A stretch of 64,000 bases of DNA from Ruegeria sp. EL01. Lineage in GTDB: Bacteria > Pseudomonadota > Alphaproteobacteria > Rhodobacterales > Rhodobacteraceae. The notes beneath the pieces are model-generated. The model saw only the letters and a list, made by a program, of their open reading frames with translations, had not been told where the DNA came from and ran no database searches. The stretch spans positions 57,542 to 121,541 of the forward strand of contig NZ_OMPS01000011.1 of NCBI RefSeq assembly GCF_900313035.1. Reading direction: 5' to 3'. Shown here piece by piece: positions 17,287-26,202 of this stretch. Within the stretch, counting starts at the first letter, position 1. Each line of letters begins with the position of its first letter. A program made the position numbers and the translations under genes.

Positions 17287-17640
17287 GTCTCGGGTGCCTT
17301 TTGTCTGGCGGACCGCGCCCGTCGCGGCCTTCATGCGACGATCAGCTGACGGGCGAGGCGGATTGGCAGACCGGGCACTTCAAAATCAAAAAATGGCCCG
17401 GTCCTTGATGGCCAAGCCCGGTTCTTTTGTTTCGCGATGCAAAGGCGGGCCTGCCCGCCGGCGGAAAAGAACCGGAGCGCGGCCATTGCCTGTCCGCCCC
17501 GGCTGTCGGCCGCTCGCATCCAAAGAAGGCCGAGGGCGTGGTCTGGCAGATAAAAGGCACCTGTTTACGGGATGATCTCTGCGCGCAACACATCTGAGCC
17601 GGTTCCCACCAGCCATCGCCCGCACGTTGGAAGAAGCCGC
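17287..17640. other. Non-coding stretch with hairpins
   Basis: No gene is convincing here. It contains a perfect 8-bp inverted repeat around a 19-base A-rich loop (GACCGGGC 17369-17376 with GCCCGGTC 17396-17403) and GGCGGGC-CT-GCCCGCC (17444-17459). Both lie between the Toprim gene and the DUF2493 gene on the leftward strand and could be processing or termination sites. Confidence 0.4.
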
Positions 17641-18654
17641 CTACGCCGCCCGGTCTTTGATAAGAAGTTGCGACCTCAAAGACGCCCGAAGCGCTTGCTC
17701 TCCCATTTGCCGCAGATCATCGTTGAAATCACCCTGTCTGGGCATGAGCACAATCACCTCGATCCCGACCTGCTCTGCCCGTCTGCACAGTCTCGCCACT
17801 GCCGCGTTGCCAGCCGGATCGTTGTCGCGCAACACATAGAGCCGCCTGAGCCCCGGCGGGAACAGGATGGCACCGAGATGTCCCGAAGAGAGCGCAGCCA
17901 GCAGCGGAATGTGCGGCAGAGCCTGACGGACAGACAGCACAGTCTCGATCCCTTCCCCCGCCGCCAGAACCTCGCCCTGCATACCAAAGCGCACCCCGTT
18001 GCCGAGCAGGCTGCCCATCGCCTTCCGAGGCTCACCCAACGGGGCCTTGCCGCTGCCATCGCGCGTGAGCCAGGTGCGATGCGCGCCGGTGATCTGGCCT
18101 GAGAGCTCGGTGACGGCCGCGATCAGCGCGGGCCAGGTCTCGACCTTGTCGCTGCCGTCCGGTCTGTGGAAACAGCGCGGATGGTAGCGCAGCGCCGAGA
18201 GTCCCGCCAGATGGGTGATATCCCGCCCGCGCAGATAGACTTCTGCCAAGGATCCGATCATTGGCTGAGAAGCCTTGATCAAGCGCCGCGCTGAGTCCGG
18301 TGAGTTGGTTGCTGACTTCGTGGGCCTCAGATTGTCGGACAGGTCTTCCGGCGGCGGCAGCGACAGGAACCGCCGCGCCTCGCGCAGGATCTCACCAAAG
18401 CTGCTGAGGCCACATCGACTTTCGATGATATCAAAGAGATCGCCAAATTCCCCGGTCGCGGCGTCGGTCCACTTTCCGGATAGAGTTTCAGTCCCTCCTG
18501 TAAGGCGCACATACATGGAGCGACCCGGCGTGTTGTGAATGTCTCCAACCAGCCAGTAATTGCCCTCCCGCCGTCCGGCGGGAAGGTAATGGCGACAGAC
18601 CATTTCGGCCTGATCGCCGAGACGGTCCCTGATCTCTGCTACGCTCTCTCGCAT
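17641..18654 (-). CDS. Toprim-domain primase-like protein
   Basis: 337 residues. The C-terminal half has Toprim motifs: the glutamate in LAAGEGIETVLSVRQAL and the DxD-like LRDNDPAGNAAVARL, which bind metal in primases and topoisomerases. The N-terminal part (REGNYWLVGDIHNTPGRSMY) fits a CHC2-like domain without a visible zinc cluster. The ATG shares a base with the TGA of the helicase gene upstream, so translation is coupled; a GTG one codon earlier is the alternative. Probably primes or modifies DNA during plasmid transfer or establishment. Confidence 0.8.
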   Translation of the reverse strand: MRESVAEIRDRLGDQAEMVCRHYLPAGRREGNYWLVGDIHNTPGRSMYVRLTGGTETLSGKWTDAATGEFGDLFDIIESRCGLSSFGEILREARRFLSLPPPEDLSDNLRPTKSATNSPDSARRLIKASQPMIGSLAEVYLRGRDITHLAGLSALRYHPRCFHRPDGSDKVETWPALIAAVTELSGQITGAHRTWLTRDGSGKAPLGEPRKAMGSLLGNGVRFGMQGEVLAAGEGIETVLSVRQALPHIPLLAALSSGHLGAILFPPGLRRLYVLRDNDPAGNAAVARLCRRAEQVGIEVIVLMPRQGDFNDDLRQMGEQALRASLRSQLLIKDRAA

Positions 18655-21600
18655 CACGCCGCCTTCCTGTCACTGATCCGCGTCACCGGATGACGCGATA
18701 GCAGTCGGTCCAGAACCTCGACACCCCGTAAATCTACGGGGATGAACAGCCGCAGTTTCCACGAGATAATCTCCGAGAAGCAGCCATCAGCCTTGAGGCG
18801 CTCCAGTTGCGCATCATTGAAGCCACAAAGCTCAATGCGTTGCGCGTTCATGACCCGGGACCGACGCAGCTGCAATCCGACCTGAAGCTCGAAGAGCGTC
18901 TGACCTTCCTGCAGGGCGGCATGAATGTCAGCGGCGGACATGTCGGGCCCATCCGCCGTGGCACTGACCGCAGCCGCCCAGGCCGGGGTGACCCGTCGGC
19001 CAATGATGCGCTCGCCCTGATCGGTCTGCAGGCGATAGACGCGCGTGCTGTCCTGCGGCAGGCGCTTCCAGATCGGCAGCAGCAGCCCGGTGACCACGTG
19101 CAGGGTGCTGTCGCTGAACTCCGGGATGTTGGCCAGCTCATCATTCCAGGCAGCGGCGAAGGCATGCGCGTCTGCTTCGACCCAGAGTGTGTCCGGCATC
19201 AGTTTGAGCGGCACGGCACTGGCCTCCATCGGACGGATCAGGCGGATGCGCGGTTCCATTACGCCGTCATCATCCATGACGGATGTGGTCGGCACCTGCA
19301 CCGCAGCGCGGTTTGAGCGCTCGTTGATCAGCAGGCACGCTTTCGGATCGTCGAGATAGGCCAACGCCTCCTGCAATCCCATCGGGTGATTGCGTTCGCG
19401 GCGCGAGAGCGTCAGCAACCGGGTTTGTGCGCCGGTGCCGGGATGAGTGTGAATGACCTGCCGGTCGGTGACGGTAAAGCTCTCGGCCCGGAGCGTTTCC
19501 AGACCGACGTCATAGAGACCGGACGCAATGGCCCCCTCGATCCGCGCACTCAGCAGTGCCTCGAATTCCGTGTAGAGGATACCCTGCATCTCTATCGTCA
19601 ACGCCAGCAGGCGATTGAGAAAGGTGGTGATTGGCGGCAGGTCATCCTTGATGCCGGTGTCATCCATCAACTTCAGGCCGGTGGACGCCTCAAATTTGGC
19701 CAGAGAGCAGCCTTCGACCCCACCGCGCACGATCAGCAGATAGAGCTGGCGTAACGCGTCGCGGGCATAAGGGCTTTCCAGATTGTCCTCGGGGCGGAAC
19801 ATCCCCTGCCCGCCCGTCTGGCGCTGGCCGCGCGTGATCGCGCCAAGCGTGTCTAGGCGCCGGGCAATGGTCGACAGGAAGCGCTTCTCGGCTTTGACAT
19901 CGGTGGAAACGGGCCGGAAAAGCGGCGGTTGTGCTTGGTTGGTCCGATTGGTGCGACCCAGTCCCTGAATGGCCGCATCCGCCTTCCAACCCGGCTCCAG
20001 CAGGTAATGCACCCGCAAACGTTGATTTTTTGCGCCAAGATCGGCGTGATAGCTGCGCCCAGTGCCACCGGCATCAGAGAAGATCAGAACCTGTTTTTGA
20101 TCATCCATGAAAGCCTGCGTTTCCGTCAGGTTGGCAGATCCCGCGCGGCTTCCGACCATCAGACGGTCCGGTGCACCGGGGGCAGTCTTGCGGATGATCC
20201 GACGGGACCGCCCGGTGACCTCCGCCACCACATCCGTGCCGAAATGCTGGATGATCTGATCGAGTGCCCCGGGAACCGGTGGCAGACTGGCCAACCGCTC
20301 GATCAGCGCATCGCGCCGGTCGGCAGCTTCGCGGCATTCCACCACCTGACCATCGCGCATCACCGGTCGGGAGGTGAGATTGCCCTCGTCATCCGAGACC
20401 GGCTCATAGAGCTGGGTCGGAAAGCTGTGGGCGAGATAATCCAGCACATATTCCCTCGGCGTGATGTCGATCTGCAGATCATTCCAGTCTTCCGTGGGGA
20501 TGCCCGACAGACGACGTTCCATCAGTGCCTCACCGGTGGAGACGATCTGAATAACGGCGGAATGCCCGTTTTCCAGATCGCGGCGGATGCTTTTGATCAT
20601 CGTCGGGGCTTTCATGCCGGTCAGCAGATGGCCGAAGAAACGCTGTTTGGCGCTTTCAAAGGCTGAGCGTGCAGCAGATTTCGCCTGTCGGTTCAGCGTG
20701 CCGCCGCTGTCTCCCGTAATATTGGCCGCCTCCATTGCCGCTGTGAGGTTGTTGTGGATGATGGCGAAGGCGCCGGCATAGGCGTCATAGATGCGGGTCT
20801 GCTCGGGCGTGAGCTGATGTTCGATCAGCTCATATTCGACGCCGTCATAGGAGAGCGACCGGGCCGTATAGAGGCCGAGTGCCCGCAGGTCGCGAGCGAG
20901 CACCTCCATGGCAGCCACGCCACCGGCCTCGATGGCCTCGACGAACTCGGAACGTGTGGCGAACGGGAAATCGTCGCCACCCCAGAGGCCAAGGCGTTGC
21001 GCATAGGCCAGGTTATGCACCGTCGTCGCCCCGGTGGCAGAGACATAGACGACGCGGGCCTGTGGCAGAGCGTGTTGCAGGCGCAGGCCCGCCCTGCCCT
21101 GCTGGGATGCGGCAACATCGCCGCGTTCACCCTTACCCCCGGCGGCATTCTGCATGGCGTGGCTTTCGTCAAAGATGATCACACCGTCGAAGTCCTTACC
21201 CAGCCATTCTACGATCTGCTCGACGCGGGAGGCTTTGCCACCGCGCGCCTCGGAACGCAGTGTGGCATAGGTGGTGAAGAGAATGCCTTCGTTCAGAGTA
21301 ATCATCCGGCCTTGGGAAAAGCGCGACAGCGGTGTGACCAGCAGCCGTTCCATACCAAGCGCGGACCAGTCACGCTGCGCATCCTCTAGCAGCTTGTCAG
21401 ATTTGGAAATCCAAAGCGCCTTGCGGCGGCCTTGCAGCCAATTGTCCAGCACGATTCCGGCCGATTGCCGCCCTTTGCCCGCACCGGTGCCGTCCCCCAG
21501 CATGAAGCCCCGGCGGAACTGCACCGCATCCGCTTCGCCTTCAGGCGCGGCGCTGAGAGCGTCAAAGGTCTCATCAACGGTCCAATGTCCGGCCAGATGT

Positions 21601-22985
21601 TCGCCATGAGCTTCACCCGCATAGATCACTGTCTCCAGCTGTGCCTCGGACAGCTGATCGTGGATGTCGACAGGCAAGTGTGGACGATAGCTGGGTTTCG
21701 GCGGCGCGACCGACGCCATGGCTGCCGATTGCACCAGTTTGGTGGGATGCGGTTTTGCGCCGGGGATCGTGATCGATTGCAGGCTGTAGGTCTCATAGAT
21801 CGCTTCACCGAGGCGGGTCTCTTCGGGCGGGGCCCAGTCGGTGGTCTCATAAGAAAGATCGATAGCTTCGGGATCGCGGCACAACCGGGGCGCGGATCCG
21901 GCACCCGGTCGTCTGGAGGCAATAGGCCGGGAAGAGGAAGAAGGGGTGCCTTTTGGGACGGGAACGCTCGAAGCCGATACCGGCAGGCGGGCGGGGAGAT
22001 CACCAAGCCAGGACATCAGCGTGGCGCTGTCCTGTGCCGTGCCGGGATCGGTGGGGAAGGTGTGCGGATCCTCTGCCGGGCGTTTGTCGATCACCGTCAA
22101 CCGGGTCTCGGTTGTGGTGCCGTGGCGGGCATAGGCCGCCCCGGCGATGGGCGCGGAAAACACCACGGTGCCGGTTTCTTGCAATTTGGCGAAGGCACCG
22201 GACCACGTAGGATTGTGCGGCGCAAACCCCGCGCCGGTGATCGTCACCAGGCGACCACCATCCGCAAGACGTGCCAATGCTGAGGCGACATGGCGATAGG
22301 CGGCATCGGTCACCCGACCTTTGATCTGCGCCATCACCGAGAACGGCGGGTTCATCAGTACAACGCTCGGGGCTATATCGGGATTGAGGTGGTCGTGGAT
22401 CTGCGTCGCGTCGAAGCTCGTGACCGATGCGGCTGGAAACAGACCCGAGAGCAACCCGGCACGGATATCCGAGAGCTCGTTCAGCACCAGTTGGCCGCCC
22501 CGCATCTCCGCCAGAGCCGCCATCAGACCTGTGCCTGCGGAAGGTTCCAGCACCAGATCACCAGGACGAATGGCGGCGGCATGTGCAGCGGCCAGACCAA
22601 GTGGCAAAGGAGTCGAGAATTGCTGAAGGTCCACGGATTCTTCCGAGCGACGCGTATGCGACGGCATCAGGCCAGACAGACGGTCGAGCATCGGCAACAA
22701 CGCCTCGGCCGATCCGGCCTTGCGCATCAAAGCTGGCCCGTATTGGCGCAGGAACAGCACCAACGCTGCCTCGCAGACATCATAGGCCTGTTTCCAAGTC
22801 CACACGCCCGAGGCATCGGACGCACCATAGGCGTCTTCCATGGCCGCGCGCAGGACAACGGCATCAATACGCTGGCCGCGTTGCAGGTGGATGAGCAGAG
22901 TTCGGGCGGCTTTGAGGCTCGCGTTGGCGGGATCAACAGGCGAGACCGCCGCCACAGAGGCGGCAGGGGAAACCATCTGGTTCAT
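18654..22985 (-). CDS. Strawberry-notch-type helicase with N-terminal methylase domain
   Basis: 1443 residues. Near residue 165-215 is a Rossmann methyltransferase-like domain (LVLEPSAGTGLMAALAEM and the NPPF motif in VVLMNPPFSV, an adenine-methylase sign). Around residue 490-605 is an SF2 ATPase with DGTGAGKGRQSAGIV (Walker A) and IIFDESHAMQN (Walker B). The C-terminal helicase lobe has FSDAGGTGRSYHAD and IQGLGRTNRTNQAQPP, typical of the SBNO family. Such giant genes are frequent on alphaproteobacterial plasmids and integrative elements; defence or anti-restriction during establishment has been suggested, not shown. It heads the Sbno-Toprim operon. The frame is open 47 codons further but they cross an inverted repeat. 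Confidence 0.88.
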   Translation of the reverse strand: MNQMVSPAASVAAVSPVDPANASLKAARTLLIHLQRGQRIDAVVLRAAMEDAYGASDASGVWTWKQAYDVCEAALVLFLRQYGPALMRKAGSAEALLPMLDRLSGLMPSHTRRSEESVDLQQFSTPLPLGLAAAHAAAIRPGDLVLEPSAGTGLMAALAEMRGGQLVLNELSDIRAGLLSGLFPAASVTSFDATQIHDHLNPDIAPSVVLMNPPFSVMAQIKGRVTDAAYRHVASALARLADGGRLVTITGAGFAPHNPTWSGAFAKLQETGTVVFSAPIAGAAYARHGTTTETRLTVIDKRPAEDPHTFPTDPGTAQDSATLMSWLGDLPARLPVSASSVPVPKGTPSSSSRPIASRRPGAGSAPRLCRDPEAIDLSYETTDWAPPEETRLGEAIYETYSLQSITIPGAKPHPTKLVQSAAMASVAPPKPSYRPHLPVDIHDQLSEAQLETVIYAGEAHGEHLAGHWTVDETFDALSAAPEGEADAVQFRRGFMLGDGTGAGKGRQSAGIVLDNWLQGRRKALWISKSDKLLEDAQRDWSALGMERLLVTPLSRFSQGRMITLNEGILFTTYATLRSEARGGKASRVEQIVEWLGKDFDGVIIFDESHAMQNAAGGKGERGDVAASQQGRAGLRLQHALPQARVVYVSATGATTVHNLAYAQRLGLWGGDDFPFATRSEFVEAIEAGGVAAMEVLARDLRALGLYTARSLSYDGVEYELIEHQLTPEQTRIYDAYAGAFAIIHNNLTAAMEAANITGDSGGTLNRQAKSAARSAFESAKQRFFGHLLTGMKAPTMIKSIRRDLENGHSAVIQIVSTGEALMERRLSGIPTEDWNDLQIDITPREYVLDYLAHSFPTQLYEPVSDDEGNLTSRPVMRDGQVVECREAADRRDALIERLASLPPVPGALDQIIQHFGTDVVAEVTGRSRRIIRKTAPGAPDRLMVGSRAGSANLTETQAFMDDQKQVLIFSDAGGTGRSYHADLGAKNQRLRVHYLLEPGWKADAAIQGLGRTNRTNQAQPPLFRPVSTDVKAEKRFLSTIARRLDTLGAITRGQRQTGGQGMFRPEDNLESPYARDALRQLYLLIVRGGVEGCSLAKFEASTGLKLMDDTGIKDDLPPITTFLNRLLALTIEMQGILYTEFEALLSARIEGAIASGLYDVGLETLRAESFTVTDRQVIHTHPGTGAQTRLLTLSRRERNHPMGLQEALAYLDDPKACLLINERSNRAAVQVPTTSVMDDDGVMEPRIRLIRPMEASAVPLKLMPDTLWVEADAHAFAAAWNDELANIPEFSDSTLHVVTGLLLPIWKRLPQDSTRVYRLQTDQGERIIGRRVTPAWAAAVSATADGPDMSAADIHAALQEGQTLFELQVGLQLRRSRVMNAQRIELCGFNDAQLERLKADGCFSEIISWKLRLFIPVDLRGVEVLDRLLSRHPVTRISDRKAA

Positions 22986-23018
22986 AGGGTGACCTTTCGG
23001 GGATAGAGGAACGTTGCA

Positions 23019-23116
23019 GCACTTCCGGTTCCCATCGGATTGGTTTCCGCTGCCTCTCCCCTTTGGGTCGAACGCGAAAAACCAATGCGCTGCTATGTTT
23101 CCAGAACCGGAAGTGC
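23019..23116. repeat. Inverted repeat upstream of the strawberry-notch gene
   Basis: GCACTTCCGGTTC (23019-23031) and its exact reverse complement (23104-23116) flank an inner pair ATTGGTTT (23039-23046) and AAACCAAT (23079-23086). The whole forms a long interrupted stem between the leftward helicase gene and the rightward H-NS gene, where regulatory sites for both would sit. Confidence 0.7.
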
Positions 23117-23308
23117 CGTGATCCACGCCGCGCTCTCACCCGACAGGATCAAACCCTTTCAGGCACCCCTCTCACTTTCCTGTCTCCAAACGCGCCACCT
23201 TGATCGGCCACCATGGGAAACCAGCGCTTTCTCAACCAAAGCCGTCCTCATTTACAAATGGGCCTCCCGCACTTAGCAAGTCTTGCAGGAAAAATCATAT
23301 TTCAGGAC

Positions 23309-23620
23309 ATGGAAATGAACCTCGACAAGATGACGTCAGCCGAACTCAGGAAAATTCAGGTGGATGTGGACGCCGCGCTTGCGGAGAGACAGAAACAAGA
23401 CCGCATCGATGCAAAGACAGCCGCCGAAGCCGCAGCAGCGGAATACGGGTTTTCATTGGACGAGTTGCTGACCGTTCAAAAGCCAGCAAAAACCAAAGCC
23501 GCCCCAAAATACAAGAACCCGGAAAACCCGGAGCAGACCTGGTCTGGCAGAGGGCGCAAACCGGCCTGGCTCGCCGATGCGCTGACGGCTGGCGCTGATA
23601 TGGCCGATCTGGAAATCTGA
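23309..23620 (+). CDS. H-NS-family nucleoid protein
   Basis: 103 residues: an N-terminal oligomerisation coiled coil (KMTSAELRKIQVDVDAALAE), a linker, and the C-terminal AT-hook-like DNA-binding motif TWSGRGRKPAWL with its conserved R-G-R. H-NS proteins silence AT-rich and newly acquired genes; plasmid-borne copies reduce the fitness cost of the plasmid. Start chosen by family N-terminus; a second ATG two codons later is equally good. It is divergent from the helicase operon, with the inverted repeat at 23019-23116 in the shared promoter region. Confidence 0.85.
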   Translation: MEMNLDKMTSAELRKIQVDVDAALAERQKQDRIDAKTAAEAAAAEYGFSLDELLTVQKPAKTKAAPKYKNPENPEQTWSGRGRKPAWLADALTAGADMADLEI

Positions 23621-23724
23621 AGAAAAGGTCGGCGCAGTAAAGGCGATGTTTCGACATGAGCAGCGCCGCCTTCTTGATGCTCCGGAAGCCAGAGCAAATG
23701 GCATTTTTGCACGATGCAAATATC

Positions 23725-24597
23725 TTAGATCAATCCCAGCCCTTGCATCGCATTTTTGATCAGGGCTTTCGTCGTCTCATCCAGCTCAATGATAGGTAGA
23801 CGACACGCGCTCGTGCTCAGTCCCAATAAAGAACAGGCGTATTTCACACCAGCCGGACTGGGTTCCTGAAACAGCGCGGAGTGAAGCGGCATCAGCCGCA
23901 ATTGGATTGCAAGGGCTTCCTGAAACCGACCCTGGGCACACGCCGCCTGCATCTCGGAGCAGAGCGCCGGTGCGACATTTGCCGTAACCGATATACAGCC
24001 CTGGCCCCCATTTGCATTATAGGCCACTGCCGCTTCATCCTCACCCGTGAGAAAACAGAATTCTACGCCGATCAACAGCCTTTCGCGCAGGGGGCGCGAC
24101 ACATCTCGCGTGCAATCCTTGACGCCGATGATATTTTGTAGGTCCGCGAGGCGCGCCATGGTTTCCGGTTCAATGTCCACAGTGGTGCGTGGGGGAATAT
24201 TGTAAACGACGATTGGCAGATTTATGGCCCCGCTCAGCGCCTGAAAATGCTGATAGACACCCTCCTGCTCTGGTCGGTTGTAATAACCCATGACATGCAA
24301 AACCGCATCTGCTCCAAGTGCGGCGGCACGTTCCGAATTTGCGATAGCTGCAGCTGTGTCGTAAGACCCCGCGCCAGCGATGACCGGAACTTGCCCGCCG
24401 ACCTCATGCACCACGATCTCGATGACACGTGCATATTCGACGGCAGACAGGGTCGGAGCCTCACCAGTGGTTCCGACCGGCACGAGCCCGTTTGTGCCAT
24501 TTTGAAGTTGGAAGCGCACCAGGTCGGCCAAAGCCGGTTCATCGACCGAACCGTCCCGAAAAGGTGTGATGAGCGCCGTGAACGAACCATGAAACAT
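23725..24597 (-). CDS. dapA: 4-hydroxy-tetrahydrodipicolinate synthase
   Basis: 290 residues, the usual DapA length. It contains VPVGTTGEAPTL (T43, T44), VVYNIPPRT (Y132, R137) and the Schiff-base lysine in IIGVKDCTRD (K160). DapA condenses pyruvate with aspartate semialdehyde as the first step of lysine and diaminopimelate synthesis. A plasmid copy could be an isozyme with different feedback, or a related pyruvate aldolase, since the family is broad. It stands alone behind a leader with a small Lys-rich reading frame and a strong terminator hairpin, which suggests attenuation. Confidence 0.85.
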   Translation of the reverse strand: MFHGSFTALITPFRDGSVDEPALADLVRFQLQNGTNGLVPVGTTGEAPTLSAVEYARVIEIVVHEVGGQVPVIAGAGSYDTAAAIANSERAAALGADAVLHVMGYYNRPEQEGVYQHFQALSGAINLPIVVYNIPPRTTVDIEPETMARLADLQNIIGVKDCTRDVSRPLRERLLIGVEFCFLTGEDEAAVAYNANGGQGCISVTANVAPALCSEMQAACAQGRFQEALAIQLRLMPLHSALFQEPSPAGVKYACSLLGLSTSACRLPIIELDETTKALIKNAMQGLGLI

Positions 24598-24643
24598 ATG
24601 TCTCTCCATTACATTGAGCGACAGCAACACAGACCCCGGGCAC

Positions 24644-24684
24644 AAAAAAACCCGGCAGCCGATGCAGGCTGCCAGGTTTTTTTG
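24644..24684 (-). terminator. Strong intrinsic terminator in the dapA leader
   Basis: Reading leftward, AACCTGGCAGCC and GGCTGCCGGGTT form a stem around TGCATC, followed by a run of eight T. It lies about 45 bases before the dapA ATG, so it must be read through for expression. Its 5' arm can alternatively pair with ACAGGT (24694-24700), which in turn can pair with ACCTGTT in the leader frame (24742-24748): an attenuator-like set of exclusive helices. Confidence 0.75.
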
Positions 24685-24705
24685 AATTATATGACCTGTT
24701 CGAAC

Positions 24706-24783
24706 CTACATGCAGACAACCGGAAGCGCCCGTTTCTTGGAAACAGGTTTCTTGGCTTCGACTGTGATCAGGATGCGGGTCAT
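24706..24783 (-). CDS. Possible leader peptide before dapA (25 codons)
   Basis: A short frame, MTRILITVEAKKPVSKKRAL then five more residues, ends 22 bases before the terminator stem of the dapA leader. It has two AAG-AAA lysine pairs (24748-24753 and 24733-24738). A TTGACA box at 24813-24818 with 17 bp to TACCAC would start the RNA at or next to the ATG, so it may be leaderless; no ribosome site is seen. Lysine codons before a lysine-synthesis gene are what an attenuator needs, but chance is not excluded. Confidence 0.4.
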   Translation of the reverse strand: MTRILITVEAKKPVSKKRALPVVCM

Positions 24784-24827
24784 GGTGACGTGGTAATGTC
24801 GTAGGCCTTCGTTGTCAAAGCCGAAAT

Positions 24828-24853
24828 CCCCCGGCAGGTTTCCCTGCCGGGGG
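24828..24853 (-). terminator. Hairpin after ssb copy 2
   Basis: An 11-bp GC stem (CCCCCGGCAGG with CCTGCCGGGGG) and TTTC loop 12 bases after the ssb stop, the counterpart of the hairpin at 13468. It separates ssb from the dapA leader promoter. Confidence 0.55.
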
Positions 24854-24865
24854 GGTGATCGGGGC

Positions 24866-25261
24866 TTAGTAGCCCCGGTCGTCGTTGTCGATGAACTGAG
24901 GATCGTCATCCTCTTTCTTGCGGGTCAGGAAATCCACCGTCTCGGCGATGATTTCACAGCCGTAACGGTCGACCCCGGTGCTGTCGGTCCATTTGGTGTA
25001 GTGGATGCGACCCCGCACCATCACCTTCATGCCGGTCTCGCAGTGCTCCTGAACCGTCTTGCCCAACCCGTTGAAGCAGGTGATCCGGTGCCATTCGGTG
25101 TCCTGCACCCGGTAGCCTTTCTCATCCCGCAGAACCTTGCCTTCGGAGTAGCGGGGCCGCGAGGTGGCGAGGGTGAAGTGGGTGATCTTGGTGCCGCCTT
25201 GGGTGGTGCGGGTTTCAGGTGTCTGACCGATGTTGCCTGCGAGGATGACAATGTTCTGCAT
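24866..25261 (-). CDS. ssb: Single-stranded DNA-binding protein, copy 2
   Basis: 131 residues, same OB-fold and DNDDRGY tail as the copy at 13504, with two substitutions seen. Several silent differences (for example TCGTCC against TCATCC near the 3' end) show that the two have existed separately for some time. Same ribosome site and same upstream sequence. The two modules are direct repeats 11,362 bp apart and bound the HEPN-to-dapA segment. Confidence 0.92.
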   Translation of the reverse strand: MQNIVILAGNIGQTPETRTTQGGTKITHFTLATSRPRYSEGKVLRDEKGYRVQDTEWHRITCFNGLGKTVQEHCETGMKVMVRGRIHYTKWTDSTGVDRYGCEIIAETVDFLTRKKEDDDPQFIDNDDRGY

Positions 25262-25508
25262 GAGTTTTCTCCGTTGCTTCCGCCCGAGGGACCGTCCCTC
25301 CGACGAGACCCGGCCAAGACCGTCGGGAGACGCCCGCACGGATGCACCGCATCCGCTTGACCCCAAAGAACCGGACTGGTGCGGCCCGCAGGCGTAGCCG
25401 AGGACACGGGTCCGGTGCGCCGGGGTTGCTGGCGACGAGAGAACGGGCTTAGGGGATCAGTCAGTCGGAGGGATGTTTCCACGAGTGGAGGCGCCCAGGA
25501 GATATGTG

Positions 25509-25866
25509 ATGCAGCTCAGCATCCTCATTGGTGGCATTGGCCAGCGCCCAATCACAACATGAATGAGGCTCGGTCTTCACCCATTTCATTTTTGCAACCG
25601 GGAGCCAACCACCACCGAATGCGTTCTGTCACGGGATGAAAATGGCTATCGGGGTCAGGCGAGAAGACACGTTGAAACCTCAACAGGCTGGGCAAGACAG
25701 ATCAAAGGGGCCGGAAAGAGAGTGAAGGGAACGAGGCGGCGTCGCGGGCATGCCAAATGGGCTGGCAGCACAAGGGTCTACCTCAGTGGGAATGAAAAAT
25801 ACGCCAATCAGGTGGGATTCCTGAGATGTAAGAAAGAGGGCGAGGATCCTCCGATCTTGACAACGC
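25509..25866 (+). pseudogene. Decayed head-to-head copy of ssb (copy 2 palindrome)
   Basis: Facing intact ssb copy 2. It begins MQLSILIGGIGQRP and soon meets a stop, then another frame reads SRDENGYRGQ, TSTGWARQIKGAGKRVKG and GFLRCKKEGEDPPI, which align in order with LRDENGYRVQ, CFNGLGKTVQEH and DFLTRKKEDDDPQF of SSB. Homology ends about 25866. It is more diverged from its sister at 14146 than the intact genes are from each other, so the intact arms are kept alike by selection or conversion while these arms drift. Confidence 0.8.
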
Positions 25867-25902
25867 CGTGTATCGCGGCCACCTGTCACGCATGCCCTGG
25901 GC

Positions 25903-26202
25903 TCAAATCAAATGTTCCCAGTTCCGACCCCCGGCAAATATCCTGAGGATGGTCACTCTGTCTGTTCCAACCGTAAATGCGATGGTCAGTCGGCGCTCAA
26001 ACCCGATGATCCGCAACCCCGGACGAATATCCGATCGCAAGTGGCCACGTTCCGAGCCGATAGACAATCGCTTGCAAAAAGCCTCGACTCTTTCAAGATA
26101 GCCAATTGCTACCTTCGGAGATGCCGCGTCGGCAATCCAGTCATAAAGTTCGGCAAGGTCCGTACCGGCTTCCGGCGAAAAGACAACACTCCGATCTTTC
26201 AT
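25903..26202 (-). CDS. parE: ParE/RelE-type toxin
   Basis: 99 residues with the ParE fold pattern: VVFSPEAGTDLAELYDWIAD at the start, the basic LRSDIRPGLRIIGFERRLTI and the C-terminal VTILRIFAGGRNWEHLI. ParE toxins poison DNA gyrase and kill or halt cells that lose the plasmid. Its ATG overlaps the ParD stop by four bases (ATGA), the usual coupling with antitoxin first. Confidence 0.88.
   Translation of the reverse strand: MKDRSVVFSPEAGTDLAELYDWIADAASPKVAIGYLERVEAFCKRLSIGSERGHLRSDIRPGLRIIGFERRLTIAFTVGTDRVTILRIFAGGRNWEHLI

Noticed and set aside
20754..22283. Long rightward open frames opposite the strawberry-notch gene
   Set aside because: They are antisense shadows in GC-rich coding DNA; the leftward frame carries all helicase and methylase motifs.
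24690..24710. tRNA T-arm because of GGTTCGAAC
   Set aside because: No cloverleaf or acceptor stem can be built around it; the palindrome is part of the dapA leader.
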